DNA of 64,000 bases. Source: Yamagishiella unicocca. Lineage: Eukaryota > Chlorophyta > Chlorophyceae > Chlamydomonadales > Volvocaceae. Both the position numbers and the translations under genes were made by a program. Under the pieces are notes generated by a model, which saw nothing but the letters and a program-made list of their open reading frames with translations, did no database searches and was not told the DNA's origin. Each line of letters opens with the position of its first letter. Within the stretch, counting starts at the first letter, position 1. Positions 1 to 10,900 of the stretch are shown here, piece after piece. The DNA lies in the NCBI GenBank assembly GCA_003116995.1, contig BDSL01000060.1, positions 62,001 to 126,000 on the forward strand, given 5' to 3'.

Positions 1-2381
1 GCGCTTGGCGGATTGTGCCTGCGGCTGGCGGCGGCAGCCAACGCCTATTCGGAAGACCAGCGGCCGCAGCCGTCTGGCCGCAAAATCCGCTTCGGCTTCC
101 GCGTGCCTGTGGCCGTCCGAGCGCTGCTGTTGGTGAGGCACCTCCAAGAAATCAAGGGGCGCAGCGTAAGCACGCTGTGGGCTCCAATTGTACGGACCGT
201 ACACAACATGGTTTCGGAGTACGCCTCAAAGGAAGGCGACTCCTCATATCTGCTGCTGCTGCGGCCCGTGCTGCCAGAGTTGCGTAAAACCACAGCGGGT
301 GAGTGCGATATTGCGGGGTGGAAGGGTTCGGGTGCGGCTAGGGGGAGCCGTGCCTCCATCACATCAACAGTGAGTTGGCGGCCGCGATGCTAGCCTTGCT
401 GCTAGACAAAGCCCCAGATCCCAGATCCATGCATTGTACAAGTGTAGCCCCTCTTGTCCCCTGTCCCCTGCAGCTCCTATGCGCATGTCGTTCCCAGATA
501 TGGCTTACTTTATATTCCGCAGAAGGGTTCTGTAACTGCAAGCCCCTATCATGGTTGCACGCAGCCTCACCAGCGTTTCACACCCACCCCACAGCCGTAA
601 CCATTACGCAGCGGATCCAATCCGGGACTAACACTGAAGTGGCACCCGGATTTGGTCTCGAATGCCGAAGTGCAAAGCGGTGCTTCCCATCTACGTTTGT
701 TAAAATAACGCTGTTGCGAACACGCACGCATGATCCTTCTGCCAAACCCCTGCACGCAACAGCTTAATTCGCGGCGCTTTCGTGTGATCACCAACGAACG
801 TGTGATCCAGAGTGCTCCGTGTGCCCTACCCTTCTCTGTCATGTTACTGTGTGTAACCTGTGGGTCCTTACATACCGTATGCTCACCTCGTCCTGCCAGG
901 ACTTCCTGTATGCCCCTGTCCTTTGGTCGAGCCCCTGTCGTCCCGCATCCTCCCTTGTCCTGCTCGTAGGCCCACCTGAGCCGGCCAGCCCGCACCCGGA
1001 GGTCGCTGCCGCTCTGGCCGCCGGGTACGTGCCCCTCCTGGAGCGCATACTGCGACGGAGCACGGCCCTCCTCCACACAACGCTGTCTCTGATGAAGTAC
1101 GTCACATATGACTGGATAGGCTCCCTGCTCGCCCACGCCGAGCCCCGATCAGTGGCGGCGCTCGTGGCAACAGGCGCTAAGGCGCTACGCGGGGCCAGCT
1201 TGGCTGCAATGATGCTGCTATTGTCGCAGACGGCATCAGGAGATAGTTCACCCAGTTCCACGGGGTGGGAGGATCCAGACACGTACACACACGACGGGGA
1301 CATGGGACTCACTGCGCTGTCAATGTTCGGCCAGGTGGCCCTGCGTAGCATGTCGAGAGGACTCGAGGACCACCCACGAGACTGTCGGTGGTGGCGAGGT
1401 GCTGGCAGCATATCAGGCATCAGCGCGCCAGGCGTGCAGCAGGAGGGTACCGCAGGACAGCCCCCCAGCTGTGCCGGCGGCAGCAGCAGCAGAAATGCTT
1501 GTGGCGGCGGTGGTGTCGCTGCTGGTGTGGATAACGGTGGCTGCACCTCGGGGGTTCTGGGCGGCCGTCTGGCCCCGTCACGGCAGCTGCAGCTCCTGGC
1601 CTCGGTGACACTGTCCACGTGGCTGCCGGTGTTGGCGGACCTGGCGATCCGCAGATGCGCGGCCGCGGACGACAGACCGGAAGCAAGCGATCACCAGGTC
1701 GTATCCAGCTCCGTAGCTGCCGATTCGGTTCTGTCCTGGGTGCCGGCCGTCGTCCTCGCCTACCTGGACTGCACACCCCCGGATAGTGATGCCGCTGCCA
1801 GCTGGCGCCGGCTGCTGTTCCAGGGCGTACGGATGGAGGACCTCCTGTGCGTGCAGATGCGCTTCCTGCTGTCGGGTTCGGAACCTTCCAACTATATGGA
1901 GGCTGCTGGCTCATTCACAGATGCGCTGCTGTGCCTTCTGGTGGTGTTTCCGGAGGCGATGCTGCCGATCTTGTCGCGGTCGGTCAAACCAGGCTGCTCG
2001 CTTTTGGACGGGATGGAGTCCCTGCTGAGCGGCGCTCTGCAGGACCTGTCATCCGCACCCCTCCTCTCCAAGCTGGTGCAGGTCGTCGCGATGGGCGGTA
2101 AGATGACGCGGAAGGATGTCGAGAAGCTGCGCCGCCGCAGCTGGGGCGCCCCGGATGGCTGGGGCTCGCGCCTGGCGAAGGTCTTGCCGCCGCCGAGCAT
2201 AGCCGCCGCAGCCTTGGGGCTGCCTCTGTGCTCCAACCCACGCTGCGCCAACATGGAGGGCGACAGCGAGACGGAGCTGCACCTGCTCGCGTGCGCCCAG
2301 TGCGGGCACACGGCTTACTGCTGCAAGGCGTGCCAGGTGGCGCACTGGCGGGCGGGGCACAAGGCTGAGTGCCGCCGATGA
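1..2381 (+). CDS. MYND zinc-finger protein, 5' end outside window
   Basis: Two exons are visible: <1-298 and 970-2381. The donor is GTGAGT at 299 and the acceptor is TAG at 967-969. The phases fit: one base before the intron and two after it rebuild a Gly codon. The C-terminus carries a MYND finger of the algal form, with CSNPRC, then CAQC, YCCKAC, and the closing AHWRAGHKAEC just before the TGA. MYND fingers bind short proline-rich peptides and recruit partner proteins, and they are abundant in volvocine genomes. The roughly 430 residues upstream are helical and leucine/alanine-rich with a Gly/Ser-rich insert near 1430-1560; I recognise no catalytic domain there. No start codon can be assigned because the gene enters from outside the window. 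The 671-bp intron could hide another small exon. Confidence 0.8.
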
Positions 2382-4622
2382 CGGGGGCAGATGAGTGACG
2401 TGCGCTGTGCGGTGCGGTGCTGCGCTTCAGCAGCCGGAGCGACGTGCGCGCCGTGGTGGCGATGAGGGGGAACCCCGGGGGAACCCATACATTCAGGAAG
2501 GGTCTGGAGGCTTGGGTGCGTGCCTTGCAGGGCAAGGCGGTTATGTGGCATGGAGTCCCCCATGTGTGACAGACGCTTCAGCAGGCTGTTGCCTCCCACG
2601 AAGAGGCGAGCGAACTTTGGCATGTCATTGTTGTTGCGTTGATTGGTGGGTGAACCCGACTCGAATTGTAGACTGCATACTAGAGGCGGCGCCGTATGAA
2701 TGTCTTGTTCACTGGTAGGGGCTGCTATCGGCAGCGCGCGGGAGCTGGCAGTATGCCGCCATGCTGGCTAAGGCTCCAGTGAGCCTGTCCGTAGCCCGAC
2801 TGTTTGGGCTAGATGACCAGGCACTATGCAGCATCCCAGCAGTCCTGCCAAACAGCGGCCCCCATAACCCGTCCATTAGCGTCTGTACTTTATTTTGGCA
2901 CATCGTGTGTTAGTACGATAGCATGGTAGGCCTCCAACGCAAAGGTGGTGCGGTGCCTTTGTTGCCATGTCGCCCGCCGCATGGCGTGGTAGCAACAGGG
3001 CTCCAGGGGGGGATTTTGGCAGGAGGGCGAGCAGGATGCAGGAGGACAGAGCTTCGGTGCAGCAGGCGTTCGTCACGAATAACTTCTGGGGCACTAGAGT
3101 GTTGGATTCACGGCCCGCCCCAGTGCTGCTGGTAGTGGTGGTAGCAGTAGATACTTGCTGCTGCGAGTGCGCTTCGTGCCCGTCATGGCAAGATGTTTTG
3201 TTCGTGGGAAGAGTGCTGGTTTCCGCAGCCAGCTTGCTAACACGGTGTACGAGGTTCCATCAGAAAGTTGTGGATGGTTGCGGACGGGCAGGAGAGCGGG
3301 GCCGTGTCGTGCCTTTGATGTAGCCGTGGGATGTGGGGTTGAGGACAGCCCGTGGACAAGGAAGCCGAGTAGGAAACCATTTGGTAGGGCGGCGGACGGC
3401 TGCAGGCGACTGACCCGCAGGGTCAGGGAACGTGACGGCGCTGGCAGGAGGCGCTCGACGGTAGCTTTAGCGTCGAAGGGATAACGGAGACTCACCGCCT
3501 TGAGGGTTGTGCCTGAAGGTTCCGACTATCGCAGTCAAGAGAACACTTGCGTCTATGGGTTGAATACACTACGTGCGAGCTGCGTGTCCGAGCCCACTCG
3601 GTTGCAAGAGGGCCGACCAGGATATTCCGTACGGCGTATCATGCCTGTACGGCATCGGCTACATGGTAGGTACGATTAATACGATTATGAAGGCCACGGG
3701 TTCGGCTCAAATAGCATTTGAACAAGTGCCCTACAAACATCGGTCTACGAAAGGCAAGACCTGTTATACAGATCATCACAAGGACACCGCTATCACTTGC
3801 GCGGAGCTCAGCCGTACGTTGACGTATTCTTGCACCGCTTCTTCACGGACTTCGTCTGGCCTTAGGCCTCGCGAGTTTTACGTTAAAAAAAGAGGCCAGC
3901 CCGAATACACCAGCGAACTCCCTCGGCGCGGTGGGAGCAGTGGATGTGCGGGTAGCGTTGGAGTTGTGTCGACATTCCGTAACACAACAACACGCCGCCG
4001 AGCTTGGGACCACCCAACTCGGCTACACGTCCCACTGTGCTCAGCCATCACTCTGGGCGCCCTCACGGCTAGGCAGCGATCAAATAGGGCAAGGCGGCAT
4101 ACATGGGTAAACACCAAAACCGTTAGCCGCTCGCAATTCCACAGTCGCAAACCACTCGCAATTCCACAGTCGCAGTTAGCCTTATCCATGAGCACTTCTC
4201 GACCGCCCCATCGCAATGTGGCCATCGCCTTTCCACGATTCCCTACGACCCACCCGGGCCCGACGCCCTTCAGCACGGTCTTTACTTGCTCCTACCAGAG
4301 CCTGTTGCTCGTGCTCGTGCGATATGCGTGCTGCCCTGCCCTCCCTGCCAGTCCTGCCCCCCGCTCTACATTAGCGGACCCTCAGTAAAAAAACACGTCC
4401 TCAAAGCGCGGCGTTATTGCCCGCACCTAGGCTGTACCGTACGTGCCGATCCGGTTTGGACCGCCAGCGCCCTCCGGTTGCGCTTTTGGACCCGCTTTAA
4501 CCCTTCCCTTCTCCTGCCTTCTGCTTGCGTGCATGGGCTACTTCAGTCAGCAGCAGCCACGTGCTTCCAGTGCCCCCGGGAGGGCTCTCCCTTGCGAGTA
4601 CCTCAGCATAAGTAGCATTACG

Positions 4623-4712
4623 TAATATCACCACGTCACATCAGGGCATCGCACGTCCCACTACCGTTAATATCACCACGTCACATCAGGGCATCGCACG
4701 TCCCACTACCGT
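4623..4712. repeat. 45-bp tandem duplication
   Basis: Two consecutive copies of a 45-bp unit beginning TAATATCACCACGTCAC start at 4623 and 4668. They lie 3' of the NLR-like gene. Confidence 0.85.
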
Positions 4713-4860
4713 CCCACTAATGGCAGTGCTGGACGCACTCGAAAATCACACGCAGAGCCCGCATCCACTTCCCACACAGCGGCTCAACGCAGCCGCGCAC
4801 GCCCGTCCCTCAATCCACGATCGATCACCAGTCCGTCCTTACCGACCAACTGCAAAATAC

Positions 4861-4865
4861 TTACA
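4861..4865 (-). terminator. Candidate poly(A) signal TGTAA
   Basis: TTACA on the + strand reads TGTAA on the minus strand, 64 bp past the stop of the TIR-NACHT-WD40 gene. TGTAA is the established poly(A) signal of volvocine algae. The position fits, but a pentamer also occurs by chance. Confidence 0.45.
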
Positions 4866-4928
4866 CTCGCACGCACACCCCTGTCGCTAGCTAACTTTGA
4901 CATTTCCGTGTTGCCGTGCCTGAGAACG

Positions 4929-7900
4929 CTAACCCGCCCGTGCACGCCACCGTTCCGGCGCTTTGGGCCGCGGAACGAGACCCCCGACGGACTCGGCTAG
5001 GGTCCTGTCCTCCGCCAGCTCGTGCAGTGTGAACCAGTCGTCATGCCGAATGTACACCCGCACGCTCTTGTCCGCGCTGCCGCTGGCCAGCCGCCTGCCG
5101 TCGGGGCTCCAGGCAGCAATGTACACGGTGTCCGTGTGGCCCTGCATGCACGGACGAACGCCGCCGTCTGTCCACCGTCATACCATTGCTATGGCTGTGC
5201 AGTGTGCTTCATTCATCGTTGGGGATGATGGAGTAGTAACGGGACGACGTATCGCGTCACAGCGCGTGTCGGAGCCAAACCCATTGCAAATGGTACGGTA
5301 ACGTCACGCTGACGTACCTCGATTGCGGCGAACATCACCCGGGCCAATGCCCTGGGCCAACGTCCTACAAGGGGGCACGCAAACCTACCTAGTACCGTTC
5401 TACCGTACCATACACGTAAGCAACCTAATCCCGTACCATACACGTAAGCAACCTAATCCCGTACCATACACGTAAGCAACCTAATCCCGTACCATACACG
5501 TAAGCAACCTAATCCCGTACCATACACGTAAGCAACCTAATCCCGTACCATACACGTAAGCAACCTAATCCCGTACCATACACGTAAGCAACCTAATCCC
5601 GTACCATACACGTAAGCAACCTAACCTATTAACCGAGGGCGTCGGCACCTGGCTGCCCGGCAGGCATCAGACGCGAGTTCCCAGTTTCCCCATACCAGTA
5701 ATCCGGTACACCCTGGCATACCTTGAGGGTGGCGCCCAGCTTGCATCGGACCACGTCCCAGATCCGCACCGTCTTGTCGCAGCTGCCGCTCGCAAGGGCT
5801 TTGCCATCGGGGCTCCATGCCACACACTTTATTGCGTCCCGGTGACCCTGCGGACGACATGGCGTTGCTGCAGGTCACACTGACAGCTGCTGCAGCCGCT
5901 GGTGCGTGATGCGGGAGATGCTGGCTGTCCGTCGCACAGTGGTGGAGCGCGCGGGTGCCATGTTCGCTGCGGTCACTGGGCAGGTTGCGGTCGCTGCCGG
6001 CTACTGAAACGACGGCAGATGGTGACACGGTGCGCAGCCAGTAGCATGACGACGTCATCTGTCTGACGCCACGTGTGTCACCGCAACCCTACGGCACCAC
6101 CCCGGGTCAGCTCGCCTACGTCCTAGGTTTCGGACCGACATGAGGTCGTTTGCAAACCGACCACAGTGTGTGATGTTCTACATCGGCAAGCGCCGTCACG
6201 AGGCATCGCTCTCTCAAGCTCAGGCTACACGCAGGTACCTCTTCCAGATGCACCCACCCACCTCCAGGGTTGCGCTGCAGAGGCCGCTAGAGGTGTCCCA
6301 CAGCCGCACAGCTGCGTCGTCGCCGCCGCTGGCGAGCGCCCCCCCGCCGGGGCTCCAAGCCAAGCACCGGACGGCCGCCGCGTGGCCCTGCGCGCAGGGT
6401 GCACCCGCACGGGCGGACATGGCTCCGCGGTAAGTGAAGGGTACGTGAGCACCCGGGGCAGCGTCGCTGACTGATTTCGCGAAGAGGCTGCGTCTGAAGG
6501 ATGGGACTGTTGTGCAGGCGTTATTAACAAAACTATCAACCACCAACAGCCATCGACCAACGACTAACGAGCGAGGACGAACGACGAGGGGCAGGAGCAC
6601 GAGGAGGGCGCGGCCAGCGACCACCGAGGTGGGTGCGGCGGCGGCGGCCGGGGCATCGTTGTGTTGCTGCAACCGCTGGTTGCCTTACCGCGAAGACAGC
6701 GGCGCACTGGCCGCTGGCAACGTTCCAGAGCCGAACTGCCTTGTCGGCGCTGCCGCTGGCGAGGGCGGTGCTGTCGGCCCTCCAGGCCACGACGGTGACG
6801 TGGCCGGTATGACCCTGAGACGAAGGGCGCGGAGGACAAGGCCAGGATGATGAATGGTGAAATGGGATCAGATCACTTAGACAAGCCTGCCTTTATCAAC
6901 TGCAAGCAAGCAAGCAAGCGACATCAACGCCATGCCGCGCTTCGATGGTCAAAGGCAACATCGGGGCTCCCTTGGGCCCCCCCTGCCCCTGTTGGATGCT
7001 GCGGGTGTCGTACGTCCGTCCTGTAACCGGCTCGCACGTGTTGGAACGATACATGCCTGACCAGTGACAACCCGTCAAAACCCATCGGCGGCGGTGGATT
7101 GGACGCAAGCTCACACCACCAAGTACGTCGAGCGCACCTCCAACGCAACCGAGCACTCGCCGCTGGCCAGGTCCCACACCCGCAGCGTGTTGTCCTCGCC
7201 GCCGCTGGCAATCGCCCTGCCGTCGGGGCTCCAGGCAACGCAGGTGACGTAGCCGGAGTGGCCCTGCAGGTAGCATGCGCGGGTGCGTGTGCGCGTGGCA
7301 GTGTACTTTTGGTTCACCACCAACGTGTCAACCAAAAGTAGGAAGCAAGGAAGGAAGAGGAGGTTAAACCCCAGCCCAGCCCATTAACGTCACCGCTAAA
7401 GTGCATGGGCTCGAACGCTGCTGCATGCATACTGGTGTGTATACAGGTAATCCATTCAGGCGGCTTGAAGCCTATGGTTCAATGGAGCGCCGCACAGCAT
7501 GCAACACGATACACGGTACATTGAAACACACACCGGACTGGACAGGGCTGGGATTTTGCCTATTTTGTTTTTCTGTTTTTGGTTATTTTCTACTAACGCA
7601 CGCCACACCTGCAGCGTCCTGCAGTCGTTGGCGCCCGATGCGCTCCACAGCCGCAAGGTCATGTCGTCACTCCCGCTCGCGAGGGTGCTGTCGTCGGGGC
7701 TCCAGGCGATGCACCGAACGTAGTCCGTATGGCCCTGGGAGTATGTGGGGGAGGGGCCAACGGAACGTTGTGGGCCTCGGTTACCGAACACGCGCAAACC
7801 TTGTCAAGTTCGGTGGCTAGGGAAACATGCAAAAAGCAAAAAAAGGGCGGGAAGAAAGAAACTCCGAACTCCGTGTCGCGAGCTTCGCGCCTTCCGTGTT

Positions 7901-10900
7901 CTTTGCCAGCTAACGAATGCTGACATGATTACAATCACCTGGAGACACGCGGCCTCCACCTTTCGTTCTGCTTCTGCAGCGTACCTCAAGGACGGCCCGA
8001 CAGTGAGCTCCGCTGCTGCTGACCACGTCCCAGAGCCGCACTGTCGAGTCATTGCTACCGCTGGCCAGCGTCCGGCCGCCGAAGCTCCAGGCCACAGCAG
8101 TGACGTACGCCGAGTGGCCCTGTGGGAGGGGGCCAGTGGCGAAGCGGCATCGGTCGGTGGTGGGCTGGGTTTTACATTTTGGCTCAGTTCCCCTTTGTTT
8201 TTTTATTTCTTCCTTCTTTTTGCCTTTGTTTCTTCCTTTGGAAGGCAACATAGGGAGCAAAATAGGTCAATACACAGCAACAGGAGCTCTGCCACGCGTC
8301 CCCAGGCCCACTTCCCCTTCACCTACACCCGCGATCCCGACGTGCTTGCACCTTCCACTGTGAATTGCTTGGCGGCGCACCCCGCCCGGTCATGTCATGT
8401 CGAATCGTGTTTCCCAGGCGCCACGCACGACCCGCATATATAGCTGGTGCAGCGGGTCACTGTGTGCTTGACTTTGTTCTCAACCGCGCCTGGACTTCCT
8501 TCCTGCGTAGGAGTCTCCACTCGCTTTGGCGTTTCGGATCTAAGGGTTTCCCTCCTCAAGCACAAACCTCAAGTGTCGCCGTGCATTCGCCGGTCAAACC
8601 GTGCCAGAGCCGTACTCTTGTGTCGTCACTCCCACTAGCGAGGCTCCTGCCGTCGGGGCTCCACGCAACACACGTCACGAAGTCCGTATGTCCCTGGGTG
8701 GGGAGTTTCGAAGTCCCAGCCGCCGGAACAAAAATGATTAATCCGATAAGACTACTTTCCAAATGAGGACGGCTAGTCCCTAAAACTACCTTAGCTGCCT
8801 CTTTCTCCCATCTTAACTCCTTAATCATAAGTCACGCAGCTCGCAGCCCTCCCTGATCAGGTCCACACATCAGCACTTAGCAACCAAGGCGTCGTCGACA
8901 TTCGCTAGCTAGCTAGCTAGCTAGCTGTCCGGCCCACCAACATGCCGGCTGCTATGTGTTCGACCATGGTTCCATTCGCCAGGCGTCCTTCCCACCACCC
9001 AGTCCAACCCACCGAAATCGGGGCGTCGCGCGCGGGTCGAATGGCGAAGTCCCAGAGCCGCACTGTGGTGTCGACGCTGCCGCTCGCAATAGCCCTGTTG
9101 TTGGGTCGCCACGCCACGCTTGTGACGGCGTCGGTGTGGCCCTGCGTCCCAGGGTTACGTGGCCTCATCAGGCAACCCAACGCATCCACACATGGGTCCA
9201 TCCAACCACCCATCAGGCTGCGACCGATGGCACACAACCGCCGTACGCCAGCTCATCTTGACATCAGTCCATGAGGATGATGCAGCCACGGAAGACAAGA
9301 GCCAGACCGTGCGACACGTGACAGGACGTATGACACGTGCGACATCACTCCGTGTCGTACGTACGCCACTCATTTTTCTAGCGGCTAGACAGACACCGAA
9401 TGGTACACCTCTCCTACCGCTAGAAGCCTAATTTGGTCGCTTAGTAGAGCAGCCACGTACCTCCAGGGTGGAGGTGCCCTCTCCGCTGGCGACGTTCCAC
9501 AGCCGCACAGTGTTATCATTTCCGCCGCTCGCAAGGCTCAAGCCGTCGGGGCTCCAGTCCACGCAGCGGACGATGTCGGTGTGGCCCTGCGTACGTACGT
9601 ACGTGCGTGGCGATTTGGCAAAACACCTTATTTACGGAACACCCCACCCCACCCCCTGGCGGTGTCACAAACGCGGTTTTGATGTCGGTGTGGCCCTGCG
9701 TGCGTACGTGGCGAATTAAATCATAAGAACTTCGTTTTGCGGAACACCCCACCCGCCTGGCGGTGCTGAGTGGTGCCGCGCCACACCTGTCCAGGATGGC
9801 GCCACTCGACTAGCGAGGTCCTAGAGAAAGGTACGACACGCACGGCGGCCATAGGGCGGTGGGGCCGCCAAGGCGGGTGGGGAACCAACAACCAAGAGAA
9901 GGCGGCGAGGCCCGCCCAAAACGCAACCCCCCAGCAGAAGCGCTGCATGCACTCGAGCACATGAAGTTGAGCGGTTGCCCCTCCCCAGGCTGCGCAAGCT
10001 GGTGTACCTCAAACAAACCTCCGCCCCCCTGCGCTCAAAAGGCTGCTGTCGCCTGGCCTCTGTGTCGCCGCTCTACCTGCAGCACGGCAGTGCAGTCACC
10101 GCTGGAGGCGTCCCAGAGCCGCACGGTGGAGTCGTTGCTCCCGCTCGCGAGTCCGCTGCCGTCCGGGCTCCAAGTGACAGCCGTGACGTAATCGCGGTGG
10201 CCCTGTGAGAGAGGGAGCAGGTAAGGTGCGTTCGCAACAACATGCAGCTGCAGTCGAGAAAGCTGGGACGCTACGTAACAGATCGACGGTTTCGTTGCTA
10301 CTAATACAGCTGCATCCTAAGTAGGCTCTGCTGGAACTGATACGGGTGCACCCTAAGTAGGCGCTACTGGGAAGCAAGTGACGTTAACATCGATAGCTGT
10401 GCAGCGCCGATATTACGCCAGAATAGTAAACAATGCCAGGGAGCAAATCCCAGCCGGGGTCTTCAGACGCAGCCTGGGTTTGCAGGGTGGCGGGTGTTCT
10501 CCGCGGTGTGGTCCGTATGACTGGCCACACGTGTGAAGGCGCATCATAGGGCATGCAGCCGTTGCCCTCGTATTGCACATGTTGCACCCGGCCGGGGTCG
10601 AACCCGTGCGCTCAGCGGCTCCCCCCCACGCTACCTCCAAGACGCAGGTGCACTCGCCACTAGCCATATCCCAGAGCCGCACGGACTCATCGTAGCTGCA
10701 GCTTGCAACCATCCGGCCGCCAGCTGCGGCCGGGCGCCACGCGACACACGTGACGAAGTCCGCATGACCCTGCAGCAGCAGCAGCAGCAGCAGCGGCACG
10801 CGAGTCGCGCACGAGATCAAATGTGGCGTCCGCATGTGATGGTGTCGAAGGCCTACTAGGCCAGCAACTGCTAGGTAGGAAAGGGCGGCCTATACCGCGA

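Larger units (their letters stand above)
2382..4928. other. Convergent intergenic spacer
   Basis: This lies between the 3' ends of the MYND gene and the TIR-NACHT-WD40 gene. Open frames occur (for example 3573-4388 on + and 3094-3495 on -) but they have no recognisable domain or coding-like composition. It holds a 20-bp direct repeat near 4128-4175, a 45-bp tandem duplication at 4623-4712, and TGTAA on the minus strand at 4861-4865. Confidence 0.5.

Noticed and set aside
3573..4388. 271-residue + frame in the convergent spacer
   Set aside because: No recognisable domain, mixed composition, no coding-like codon use. It is a chance open frame.
5405..5625. Regular 28-bp repeats resembling a CRISPR array
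   Set aside because: The units abut with no spacers, and the DNA is a eukaryotic intron. It is a minisatellite.
10560..10625. GGGGTCGAACCC stretch resembling a tRNA T-arm
   Set aside because: The arms do not pair as a 5-bp T stem with a 7-base loop, and no acceptor stem or anticodon arm can be drawn. It lies in an intron.
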